The translations under genes and the position numbers were made by a program. The notes beneath the pieces are model-generated. The model did not search any database and was not told where the DNA came from. It saw nothing but the letters and a program-made list of their open reading frames with translations. Positions 16,136-23,254 of a stretch of DNA of 64,000 bases are shown here, one piece after another (position 1 is the first letter of the stretch; each line of letters begins with the position of its first letter). Source of the stretch: Agreia sp. VKM Ac-1783 (lineage in GTDB: Bacteria; Actinomycetota; Actinomycetes; Actinomycetales; Microbacteriaceae); contig NZ_FXWI01000002.1 in assembly GCF_900177765.1 (NCBI RefSeq), positions 434,001 through 498,000 on the forward strand, given 5' to 3'.

Positions 16136-16504
16136 TCAGGCGCCCTGCACGAACCAGATCACGTTCATCCGATAGACCATGACAGCGATCGCGAGACAGA
16201 CCACGCCCAGGATCACCGTGCTCCAGCGGGTTCTCTCGACGAGCGCCCAGAACACCCCCGCGGCCGGAAGCAGCAGCGCGGAGATGAGGTAGGTATAGAA
16301 CTCGAGAGGGTCGCCGCTCGGGGTGTTGCCCACGAACGGAGACACGATCGCCGAGATCAGCTGCGCGACCAGCAGCACCTCGACCAGCGCCACGACGCCG
16401 AGGGTGTAGTCGTTCGGTTTGCGTCCCGCGAATCCGAGGGCGAGACACAGGATGCCTCCGGCGACTGCGACCGCCACCTGAACGATGGTGAGCCACTCGA
16501 TCAT
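16136..16504 (-). CDS. Small four-helix membrane protein directly downstream of truB
   Basis: The 122-aa hydrophobic protein has four predicted helices and little soluble sequence. A loop with VGNTPSGDPLEFYTYLISALLLP lies between helices 2 and 3. There are no known motifs; the unknown-function assignment is deliberate. Its ATG overlaps the truB stop (ATGA, 16501-16504), so its expression is tied to truB. The helix count and size resemble the following membrane gene, but the two are not obvious duplicates. Confidence 0.72.
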   Translation of the reverse strand: MIEWLTIVQVAVAVAGGILCLALGFAGRKPNDYTLGVVALVEVLLVAQLISAIVSPFVGNTPSGDPLEFYTYLISALLLPAAGVFWALVERTRWSTVILGVVCLAIAVMVYRMNVIWFVQGA

Positions 16505-17475
16505 TCGGACGCTCCTGATGCGGCCTGCTCCGGGTCTGGGGGAAAATTCACCAGCGTCTTGGCGCGACCGGCCGTCACCGATACGAGCCCGACCAGACGA
16601 CCGTCGGGAGCGACCGCGGCGACCGGGCCTCCGGCATCCGGGACATCGTCGCCCAGCGCGAGCTTCTTGCCGTGCCCGAGGTCGATGCTCTGCTCCTCGG
16701 TGAGGCGGAGCGTCGTGAAGAGCCGCGATGCCGTTGTGGCAGGCGCCTCGAGCGCCTCAGCCACGACGACAGTGTCGAGGTCGGATGCCTCCGTCACGCT
16801 GAACGGGCCGATGCGTGTGCGTCGGAGGGCGGTCAGGTGTCCCCCGACTCCGAGAGACCTGCCCAGGTCGCGGGCAAGGGCCCGAATATACGTTCCCGAG
16901 GAGCAGACGATCCGCACATCGAGGTCGAGCACGTCGGCGCCGTCCTCCATGCTCGCGGCGCGCTGATCGACGATCTCGAACTCAGACACCGTCACCGGCC
17001 GGGACTTCAGTTGCACCTCGACCCCCTCACGAACGAGCGCATAGGCTCGCTTGCCGTCGACCTTGATGGCGCTCACCGAACTCGGCGTCTGCTCGATGTC
17101 GCCCGTCAGCTCATCGATCTGAGACCGGATGTCCGCCGCGCTGAGAGTACTGACGAGGCCGGTCGGAGCGACGGAGACCGCCTCTCCCTCCCGGTCATCC
17201 GTGGTCGTAGCGGCGCCGAGCCTGATCGTCGCGAGGTATTCCTTATCGAGGCCGACCACATATGTGAGCAGCCGAGTCGAGGCGTTCACCCCGAGAACGA
17301 GCAGGCCCGTGGCCATGGGGTCGAGCGTGCCCGCGTGCCCGACTTTGCGTGTTCCCGCGATTCGGCGGGTGCGGGCGACCACATCGTGGCTCGTGAGCCC
17401 CTCGGCCTTGTCGATCAGGAGGACGCCGCTTCGTGTCGACGGCTCGACTTTTTCTCGGGTGAACTGGTGTGGCAC
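16501..17475 (-). CDS. truB: tRNA pseudouridine(55) synthase
   Basis: The 324-aa TruB converts U55 to pseudouridine in the T-loop of tRNAs. The opening GVLLIDKAEGLTSHDVV and the catalytic motif GHAGTLDPMATGLL (nucleophile Asp) are intact, as is the downstream CSSGTYIRALARDLG motif. A C-terminal region (from about residue 220) resembles the actinobacterial TruB C-terminal domain. GTG 17475 is supported by family length and by a TACAGT box ending six bases upstream, suggesting a leaderless mRNA, although GAGG also lies in that gap. It is the first gene of a four-gene operon ending with ribF. Confidence 0.95.
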   Translation of the reverse strand: MPHQFTREKVEPSTRSGVLLIDKAEGLTSHDVVARTRRIAGTRKVGHAGTLDPMATGLLVLGVNASTRLLTYVVGLDKEYLATIRLGAATTTDDREGEAVSVAPTGLVSTLSAADIRSQIDELTGDIEQTPSSVSAIKVDGKRAYALVREGVEVQLKSRPVTVSEFEIVDQRAASMEDGADVLDLDVRIVCSSGTYIRALARDLGRSLGVGGHLTALRRTRIGPFSVTEASDLDTVVVAEALEAPATTASRLFTTLRLTEEQSIDLGHGKKLALGDDVPDAGGPVAAVAPDGRLVGLVSVTAGRAKTLVNFPPDPEQAASGASE

Positions 17476-17487
17476 CCCTCAACTGTA
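17476..17487 (-). promoter_or_regulatory. -10 box TACAGT for truB
   Basis: TACAGT on the minus strand (17482-17487) lies six bases before GTG 17475. Confidence 0.4.
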
Positions 17488-17532
17488 AACGCGCGGTGCG
17501 CCGAACTCTGGCCGAGCGCCGGGGCTGTCGAG

Positions 17533-18156
17533 TCAGCAGCTGTCCGCGAATACCCTCCGGGGACGGTCGGGGTCTGTGGTGTCGACGATGGCCGTCGCCA
17601 CGAAGCGCGGCCCGGCGTCAGCCGTGTAGCGGTCGAGCGCCTCATCGAGTGCGACGGATCGGGGGCGAGCCGGAGTCTCGAGGAAGATCGTGTAGTTGAA
17701 TGTTCCGCGCAGTTCTGGCCGCGCGAGGAATGGTCCGGCCACCACGAGGATGGCGTCGGCCGCCGCCGTACGCCAGACCGGTTCGATCGCCCGCGAGGCA
17801 CTCTCGTCGAAGGCCGCCACGACGAAGCCGGCGCTGCCCCCGAGACGGAACGGATCGACGAGGACCCGCCTGAACGTGGCGTAGTCGTAGCGCCGTTCGT
17901 AGTAGTCAGACGACGTCTGCCGAGCGGCCTCGCCCGGAGCTGTCGGCTGCGCGAAGTCGTCGATCGAGGCGAAGACGGATGCGTGACCGGCCCGCTCGAG
18001 GGCAGCGACCAGCTCGCGGCCGAACCCTGTGGCGCCGACCGCGCCGTCTACCGCGACGATGGCTCGTCCGCGACCGTAGTTGTGAAGGATCTCCGCCGCC
18101 TGAGCGTCGAAGAACCGGCGGGTGACTGCTCGATCGAGAGAAAGGTCTGAGGACAC
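17533..18156 (-). CDS. Uridine-kinase-like protein lacking the P-loop lysine
   Basis: The 207-aa protein has the overall layout of a uridine kinase/phosphoribulokinase-type NTPase. It has a first strand AIVAVDGAVG (about residue 33), a second strand with FASIDDF (the substrate Asp-Asp-Phe of such kinases), and SSDYYERRYDYATFRRVLVDPFR, which matches the uridine-kinase YYxxxYD segment. The P-loop itself reads DGAVGATGFGREL, with neither the GK nor the following Ser/Thr. The region is clean, with no frameshift evident. It may be a pseudo-kinase or use another phosphate-binding mode. A GTG start follows a TAGACT leaderless-type box. Confidence 0.75.
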   Translation of the reverse strand: MSSDLSLDRAVTRRFFDAQAAEILHNYGRGRAIVAVDGAVGATGFGRELVAALERAGHASVFASIDDFAQPTAPGEAARQTSSDYYERRYDYATFRRVLVDPFRLGGSAGFVVAAFDESASRAIEPVWRTAAADAILVVAGPFLARPELRGTFNYTIFLETPARPRSVALDEALDRYTADAGPRFVATAIVDTTDPDRPRRVFADSC

Positions 18157-18168
18157 ATGTCAAGTCTA
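18157..18168 (-). promoter_or_regulatory. -10 box TAGACT for leaderless start at 18156
   Basis: TAGACT on the minus strand (18163-18168) ends six bases before GTG 18156, with no Shine-Dalgarno sequence between. Confidence 0.5.
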
Positions 18169-18189
18169 GGCACGCGTCTCCGAAGCGGG

Positions 18190-18510
18190 TCAGTACGGGG
18201 GCACGTGACCGTGCACTCTCTTGTACGCCCGGATCCAGCGCGCTCGGGCCACGGCCATGACGAGGAGCACTACACCCGGACCGACGGTCAGCACGAAGAG
18301 CAGAACGGCGACCGCTATGGCCGGTGTCGACGGGTCTCTGAGGAGCAGAGCGACGAACGCGAAGCCGACGACCGTAAGAAAAATCCCCATGACGGCCTCA
18401 CTCGCGGGACTCCGGAGAGTGAACCGATATGGGCCCGTCGGCTTGGTCTTGCTCATCCAGGGGAACGGCTCGGCCGGAACCCCATCCGTGGGCGGCGGGG
18501 TCGCGCTCAT
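18190..18510 (-). CDS. Two-helix membrane protein of the WXG module
   Basis: The 106-aa protein has a Pro-rich cytoplasmic-type N-terminus (about 35 residues), two adjacent hydrophobic helices (about 38-60 and 65-88) and a basic tail ending HVPPY. No motif is recognised. Its ATG overlaps the stop of the preceding EspG-like gene (18507-18510), making it the third gene of a probable three-gene unit with the WXG protein. A role in anchoring or exporting the WXG protein would be inference only. Confidence 0.7.
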   Translation of the reverse strand: MSATPPPTDGVPAEPFPWMSKTKPTGPYRFTLRSPASEAVMGIFLTVVGFAFVALLLRDPSTPAIAVAVLLFVLTVGPGVVLLVMAVARARWIRAYKRVHGHVPPY

Positions 18511-19178
18511 AGCGCCGGAAGCTCCGCGAATTCGACGAGACGTTCCCGCAATACCTCCGTTGACACACCGTCTACATGCCTCCGGTCGTCGACGTTCTCG
18601 ACGTCAGCGACACCCCACGTGCCGTCCTCCGAGGCACGAACGAACAGGTGGTTCTTGGGCGACGTAGCCGTTTCCGTTCCGAAGTACGTGACACCGACCG
18701 GGTGCCTCACGGCGTTGCTCTCGATCATCTGCATCAGCATGTCGGCGTCCGAGACAAGAGGGGCCTTCACCACGAGCTCCCAGGTGCTCATCGCCGCAGG
18801 TTGAAGGAAGATCGACAAATCGGGTGCGCTGACGTAGACGGCAGCCGTTGTTCCGTCTTCGTTGACGAGAGCAATCTCCGTCCATCGCATTGCCGTACGA
18901 AGCGCTGCGGCAAGCAGCCTCAGGCCTCCTCTCGGGCGCATGACGTCTCCTTCGATCGAGAGTTGTCCGCGTGCGAGCAGGCTCGACGCCCCCAGGGCGA
19001 TGATCTGGTCGGTCAGGAAGGCGTCATCGACCTGAAGAAAAGAAATGGCCTTGCGCTTTTGGATGCCCTCGGACAGAGAGATCGCGTATGCCACCTCGGC
19101 GGCACCGAAGCAGACCACACCGTCGTTCGGGTCGGCCGGCGGCTGCACGGGCTGCGCGTCAGTCCTGAGGAAGGTCAT
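18507..19178 (-). CDS. Hypothetical protein, possibly an EspG-like T7SS chaperone
   Basis: The 223-aa soluble protein lies directly downstream of a WXG-type gene and is preceded by GGAGAAG. The sequence shows alternating short strands and helices, a mid-region GLRLLAAALRTAMRWTEIA followed by strands with AVYVSAPDLSIFLQP, and a late segment in which HLFVRASEDGTWGVADVE looks like paired strands. Size and position resemble EspG-type chaperones that bind substrates of type VII secretion, but I cannot see a diagnostic motif. The assignment is by context and should be treated as tentative. Confidence 0.55.
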   Translation of the reverse strand: MTFLRTDAQPVQPPADPNDGVVCFGAAEVAYAISLSEGIQKRKAISFLQVDDAFLTDQIIALGASSLLARGQLSIEGDVMRPRGGLRLLAAALRTAMRWTEIALVNEDGTTAAVYVSAPDLSIFLQPAAMSTWELVVKAPLVSDADMLMQMIESNAVRHPVGVTYFGTETATSPKNHLFVRASEDGTWGVADVENVDDRRHVDGVSTEVLRERLVEFAELPAL

Positions 19179-19227
19179 TTCTTCTCCTTGTATGCGGTTG
19201 TCATCGGTTCAGCGGACCTCAGGGCGG

Positions 19228-20244
19228 TCATCCAAAAGGCCAGAACTTCTTGGCCGTGTCCGCCACGCCCTCGGCGAAGTCCTCCGCGCCATGAGCCACG
19301 GCTTCGGCACCCGCGCCGATGGCCTTGCCCGTCGCGTCTGCCGCAGTACCGATGGCGGCTGGGGCACCATCGACGATGTCGTGCACCAACGGAACGTTGT
19401 CATAGAGAACTGATCCGAGCGCCATACCACCAGCTGCGAGACCCAAGGCGAAGTCGACGGGCGGTGGCGTCACCATCGCCGCGATTCCCAATCCGGTCGC
19501 AACACCGTCGTACGCCGCACGACCGTAATCCTTCTTGACAATGTCATTCGCGACCCCGACCACCCCGAGCACGGCACCGGCAGGACCGAGGATCTTGCCG
19601 GCGTTACCGAGAATTTCGGCCGCCGAACCCACTTTGCCGGCGAGTACACCGTCGCCGAGCATGTTGCTCAACCGCTGCGTGGCGGCACCCCAGTTCTCGC
19701 CGTGGAGGAAATCGTTGAGGGCACCGAATCCCTGCTCGAATCTGCTGAAGTGCAGCGCCCCCTCGAGACTGTCGAAGCTCGCTCCGAGGCGGAGTTTCGC
19801 GAGGTCGCTGACAAAACCGAACGCGTCCGCGTCGGTGAAAGCCTCCCCGGCTGCGGCGAGGGCCGGGTCATCGAGCAGATCAGCGAGCAGGTCGGGTTCT
19901 GGACTCGATCCTGGGCTATCGGAATGTGGTGGTGAGCTCGGCACGCCAGAAGGACCCGAGGTCGATCCGTCCACGGCGCTGGTCTGTTCCTGCTCTCGGG
20001 CATTGGCCAGCAGCGTCGTGGAGGCTTTGAGGAGGGCGTTGTTGGCCGAGGCGATCGAGTTTCTGTGAGTCGTGTTCCATTGAGAACGAAACCCATCGGC
20101 GTCCGGCCCAGCCCAGGCGCTGACGCCATTGATCTGCGAGGTCAGCGAAGTCAGGATGCCACCCAGCTGCTGCGCGGCCGAATCAACACTCTTCGCCAGA
20201 GTGCGCAACTCGGTCGGGTCGGCGCCCCACATGCCTGAAGTCAT
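19228..20244 (-). CDS. WXG100-like N-terminal domain protein, candidate type VII secretion substrate
   Basis: The 338-aa protein has three parts. Residues 1 to about 90 are a helical hairpin with Trp-Ala-Gly at the turn (VSAWAGPDADGFRSQW), the WXG100 fold signature. Residues about 90-120 are a Ser/Pro/Asp-rich linker. The remainder is Ala/Gly-rich and moderately hydrophobic, with stretches such as KILGPAGAVLGVVGVANDIV, and ends KKFWPFG. No nuclease, deaminase or other toxin motif is seen in the C-terminus, though pore-forming or membrane-interacting activity is conceivable. GGAAAG upstream supports ATG 20244. It heads the unit with the two following genes. Confidence 0.72.
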   Translation of the reverse strand: MTSGMWGADPTELRTLAKSVDSAAQQLGGILTSLTSQINGVSAWAGPDADGFRSQWNTTHRNSIASANNALLKASTTLLANAREQEQTSAVDGSTSGPSGVPSSPPHSDSPGSSPEPDLLADLLDDPALAAAGEAFTDADAFGFVSDLAKLRLGASFDSLEGALHFSRFEQGFGALNDFLHGENWGAATQRLSNMLGDGVLAGKVGSAAEILGNAGKILGPAGAVLGVVGVANDIVKKDYGRAAYDGVATGLGIAAMVTPPPVDFALGLAAGGMALGSVLYDNVPLVHDIVDGAPAAIGTAADATGKAIGAGAEAVAHGAEDFAEGVADTAKKFWPFG

Positions 20245-20283
20245 TCCCGCAGCTTTCCTCGTCGGCCTTGCCAGTCGCCAAGC

Positions 20284-20838
20284 TTAGATCACGGGAACGG
20301 GCGTGGTCGCGCATCCGGTTTGCACGATGGATTCGGCGATCTGCCGCGCCACCTGCTCAGGCGAGACGGAGGTGGTATCGATCACCTCGGCGTCTTTGTG
20401 CAGCCATGTACGAGCAGCGTCGGCGTAGGGCTCCAGGTAGGCGAGTCTGAACCTCGACGGACCCATCACCTCGTCTGTCATGATCCTGTTGCGGAGCACC
20501 GACGTCTCCGCATGCAGTACGAAATGCCGCACGGGTATACCGTGCTCGGCGAGACCCGAGCTGATCTCCCGCCAGTACTCCTCGACGAGCACCGTCATGG
20601 GCATCACCAGCGTTCCCCCGGCGTACTGCAGGACACGGCGCGCCGTCTCGACGACCAGGGGCCGCCACGGGGGCCAATGTTGAAAGTTGTCCGTCTCCGG
20701 CAGGCCGGGCGTGATGTTCATCAGCACTCCGCCGACTTGCTCCGCGTCGAGAACCCGAGAATCAGGCAGCAGAGGCTGCAGCAGCGCGGCTGTCGTCGTC
20801 TTGCCTGCACCGTGGGTGCCGTTCAGCCATACGATCAT
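20284..20838 (-). CDS. TmrB-like P-loop ATPase
   Basis: The 184-aa protein starts MIVWLNGTHGAGKTTTA, a P-loop at the extreme N-terminus. It continues with VLDAEQVGGVLMNITPGLP, the region resembling the TmrB tunicamycin-resistance family, in which this part contacts the drug or nucleotide. A later HFVLHAETSVLRNRI segment is the typical lid/arginine region of nucleoside-kinase-like folds. Drug resistance is known for Bacillus TmrB; for this protein it is not established. ATG 20838 is chosen because a TAGAGT box ends seven bases upstream. Confidence 0.82.
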   Translation of the reverse strand: MIVWLNGTHGAGKTTTAALLQPLLPDSRVLDAEQVGGVLMNITPGLPETDNFQHWPPWRPLVVETARRVLQYAGGTLVMPMTVLVEEYWREISSGLAEHGIPVRHFVLHAETSVLRNRIMTDEVMGPSRFRLAYLEPYADAARTWLHKDAEVIDTTSVSPEQVARQIAESIVQTGCATTPVPVI

Positions 20839-20851
20839 GCACCGGACTCTA
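20839..20851 (-). promoter_or_regulatory. -10 box TAGAGT for leaderless start at 20838
   Basis: TAGAGT on the minus strand (20846-20851) lies seven bases before ATG 20838. Confidence 0.45.
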
Positions 20852-20879
20852 TCGCTGCGACCGTGCGAGCACATTCAGC

Positions 20880-21527
20880 TCACGGCGAGACGCCGAAAAA
20901 CGGCAAGCAGGGGGTCAGGCCCAGCACGCCCACATCCGGGCGGCCTAGTCGGGCCCAATCCTGCCGGTCCAGGCGAAGGCGATCGGAGACGAGCACATCG
21001 TCGCCGCGCCTGTCGCGTGAGATTCCGTCGTGGCGATACCCCAGGCGTCGAGAGACGCCCTGAGACCCTGCGTTGTCTGGGAACACCTCGCTCACCGCGC
21101 TATCGGCTTCGAGCTCTGCGAATGCGAGGTGCAGCAGCGCTGCGCGTGCCTCGGTTCCGAGCCCGCGCCGGTGGTGGTCGATTCCGAGCCACGATTCCGT
21201 CTTCACCTCTCGCCGCACTCGAAAGTCCTGGGCGCGCATGGCCACCATCCCTACGGGCTGCCCATCGAGGAAAAGCCCCATCTCGAGCTCCCAGGAGTCG
21301 GGAGACCATTCACCACGCCGCCGCCAATGCTGCTGCACGACGTGCACCGCACGCTCTCGGGGCGTCCCCTCCGTCCAGGGCACGAGGTACGGGCGCTCCC
21401 CGGGCGCGTGCACGCCCTGAGCGGCGACGTGGGCGAGTGCTGCAAGCTCATCGTCGTTCGGCGAACGGAGGACCAATCGCTCGGTCGTCAACTGCAGATT
21501 GAGAAGGGGCCAGTAGTCAGCGATCAC
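20880..21527 (-). CDS. GNAT family N-acetyltransferase (RimJ/RimL-like)
   Basis: The 215-aa protein opens with LTTERLVLRSPNDDELAAL, the usual start of RimJ/RimL-type acetyltransferases. The acetyl-CoA loop appears as LGIDHHRRGLGTEARAALLHLAF, and the late strand-turn RRLGYRHDGISRDRRGDD is also typical. The acceptor (protein N-terminus, amine or antibiotic) is unknown. A C-terminal extension after about residue 195 is hydrophobic and unusual for the family. GTG start; a GAAACT sequence lies at leaderless spacing but does not fit the box well. Confidence 0.85.
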   Translation of the reverse strand: MIADYWPLLNLQLTTERLVLRSPNDDELAALAHVAAQGVHAPGERPYLVPWTEGTPRERAVHVVQQHWRRRGEWSPDSWELEMGLFLDGQPVGMVAMRAQDFRVRREVKTESWLGIDHHRRGLGTEARAALLHLAFAELEADSAVSEVFPDNAGSQGVSRRLGYRHDGISRDRRGDDVLVSDRLRLDRQDWARLGRPDVGVLGLTPCLPFFGVSP

Positions 21528-21585
21528 GCCACGAGTTTCTCACGAAGGTCGCGACCGCGGGCACGATCGCGGCTCACGGTGAGCC

Positions 21586-21597
21586 TAGGCTGTCACG
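21586..21597 (+). promoter_or_regulatory. -10 box TAGGCT for leaderless start of mutY
   Basis: TAGGCT (21586-21591) ends six bases before GTG 21598. This decides for GTG 21598 over ATG 21604. Confidence 0.5.
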
Positions 21598-22518
21598 GTG
21601 ACGATGAACGCCTCGCCCAGTGGATCTGCAGGAGCGACCGCCACGAGCGATTATGCTCGCGCGCTCATCGAATGGTTCGAGGAGTCTGCGCGGGATCTTC
21701 CGTGGCGCGCTCCCGGGTTCGGCGCCTGGGGCATCCTGGTCAGCGAATTCATGCTGCAGCAGACGCCCGTGGCTCGCGTGATCCCGAGACTCGAAGAATG
21801 GCTCGAACGCTGGCCCACTCCCGAGGCTCTCGCTGCAGACTCCCCCGGCGAGGCCGTGCGTGCCTGGCAGTCGCTCGGATACCCGCGACGTGCCCTCTGG
21901 TTGCACGCCTGCGCCGTCGCGATCACCGAGATGCACGGCGGTGTTGTGCCGTCCGACGTGACGGCGCTGCGGGCACTTCCGGGTATCGGCGACTACACGT
22001 CGAGAGCCGTGGCCGTCTTCGCCTACGGCGACAGGCATCCGGTCGTCGACACGAATACCCGCCGTGTCATCGCCCGCTCCATCGAAGGTCGCGACGACGC
22101 AGGTCCGCCGAGCGCCAGACGCGACCTCGAAGCCATGGAGCGGCTGCTGCCCGACGACGAACACGATGCGCGCCGGTTCAACGCGGCCATCATGGAACTC
22201 GGCGCCGTGGTGTGCACGGCGCGCCGACCGGACTGCGACATCTGCCCGATTCGCGCCTCGTGCGCATGGCTTCGCGCCGGGTTCCCCGAGACCGGCGGAC
22301 CGCGCAAGAAGGTGCAGAAGAAGTTCGAAGGGTCGGACCGTCAGGTGCGCGGTCTTGTCCTCGCGCTCCTCCGAGCGAGCGAGGCCGCCCAAGGCGTACC
22401 CATGGGGGCCGTCGATGCGGTCTGGCACGACAGCGTGCAGCTCGAGCGGGCCATAGACGGCCTCGTCAGCGACGGCCTGCTCGCGCGAACACCGGATGGC
22501 TTCGCCCTTCCCTCGTGA
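21598..22518 (+). CDS. mutY: A/G-specific adenine glycosylase
   Basis: The 306-aa MutY removes adenine mispaired with 8-oxoguanine. The catalytic Glu is in VSEFMLQQTPVARV, the helix-hairpin-helix with catalytic Asp is in LPGIGDYTSRAVAVFAYG and VVDTNTRRV, and the four [4Fe-4S] cysteines follow the C-x6-C-x2-C-x5-C pattern (from CTARRPDCDIC). After the cluster only about 80 residues remain, so the NUDIX-like 8-oxoG recognition domain of longer MutY proteins is reduced or absent, as is common in actinobacteria. It stands alone, followed by a lipoprotein gene with its own ribosome binding site. Confidence 0.93.
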   Translation: MTMNASPSGSAGATATSDYARALIEWFEESARDLPWRAPGFGAWGILVSEFMLQQTPVARVIPRLEEWLERWPTPEALAADSPGEAVRAWQSLGYPRRALWLHACAVAITEMHGGVVPSDVTALRALPGIGDYTSRAVAVFAYGDRHPVVDTNTRRVIARSIEGRDDAGPPSARRDLEAMERLLPDDEHDARRFNAAIMELGAVVCTARRPDCDICPIRASCAWLRAGFPETGGPRKKVQKKFEGSDRQVRGLVLALLRASEAAQGVPMGAVDAVWHDSVQLERAIDGLVSDGLLARTPDGFALPS

Positions 22519-22566
22519 CCGGCCCTATGCTGGCCAGCAGAATCGAAAGACGAAGGTGGTACCAGC

Positions 22567-23223
22567 ATGAGGGCTCTTGTCGGCGTGTCGATCACCATTC
22601 TCGGTGTCATGCTGACCGGATGTGCGGGGTCGCCGCCAAGCGGGCAGTCAACGACAGCGCCACCCACAGCGGCGGCACCCACGATGAGCCCGGCCGCGCC
22701 CGAGACCACGCTGCCAGCCCCTGAGCCGGCAGCATTCGCTATACCGACAGATTGCGCGTCGCTGATTGCATCGACGCCCTTCGCCTCCACGTTCGGCAGC
22801 TGGCCGTTGAACGATCCGGCCGTGGTCGGAAACCGCGGCGGGCCTTACTACACGCCTACGGGGCCCATCGCTCCGGCCCCAGCACCGAGCGATGCGACTC
22901 TGCTCGAGTCGATGTTGTCAGCAACGGAACTCCGATGCGTGTGGAGAGACCCCCAGGCCGACATCACGAACCTGTCCGTCGAGATCGGCGAGGTCACCCC
23001 CGCCATTTCGGCCCCGTATCTGCAGTCGCTGCCAGCCGATGGCTTCAGTTGCACCCAGGAGGCTTCCGCCGAGACGTGCGTCAAGTTCACGACAGAGACC
23101 AAGTACAACGTCGAGGTCGGCCAGACCGTCCTCGTCCGCGACGGCGTATTCATCCGGGTGAGCCAGGCCAACGTCTCGACTCCAGGACTATTGGACACGC
23201 TCGTCAGCGACGTGTGGAACTAG
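22567..23223 (+). CDS. Predicted lipoprotein of unknown function
   Basis: The 218-aa protein has a type II signal peptide with lipobox LTGC at about residue 20, followed by a low-complexity Thr/Pro/Ala linker to about 60 and then a globular domain. Five cysteines lie in the mature domain (in TDCAS, LRCVW, FSCTQ and TCVKF), suggesting disulfides outside the membrane. The domain resembles none I recognise. AAGGTGG precedes the ATG and a TATGCT box lies further upstream, so this gene has a normal leader. Confidence 0.78.
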   Translation: MRALVGVSITILGVMLTGCAGSPPSGQSTTAPPTAAAPTMSPAAPETTLPAPEPAAFAIPTDCASLIASTPFASTFGSWPLNDPAVVGNRGGPYYTPTGPIAPAPAPSDATLLESMLSATELRCVWRDPQADITNLSVEIGEVTPAISAPYLQSLPADGFSCTQEASAETCVKFTTETKYNVEVGQTVLVRDGVFIRVSQANVSTPGLLDTLVSDVWN

Positions 23224-23242
23224 GTCGAGGCATCTCGGCGCA

Positions 23243-23254
23243 TAGGCTGGACTC
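23243..23254 (+). promoter_or_regulatory. -10 box TAGGCT for leaderless start at 23255
   Basis: TAGGCT (23243-23248) ends six bases before ATG 23255, with no Shine-Dalgarno sequence. Confidence 0.5.

Noticed and set aside
17533-18156. Frameshifted or decaying uridine kinase gene
   Set aside because: The frame is intact over full family length with retained substrate motifs and a promoter, so it is treated as a real variant, not a pseudogene.
21030-22724. Long open plus-strand frame of over 500 codons across the GNAT and mutY genes
   Set aside because: It is an Arg/Pro-rich shadow frame covering two well-supported genes in other frames; composition is that of antisense or shifted high-GC DNA.
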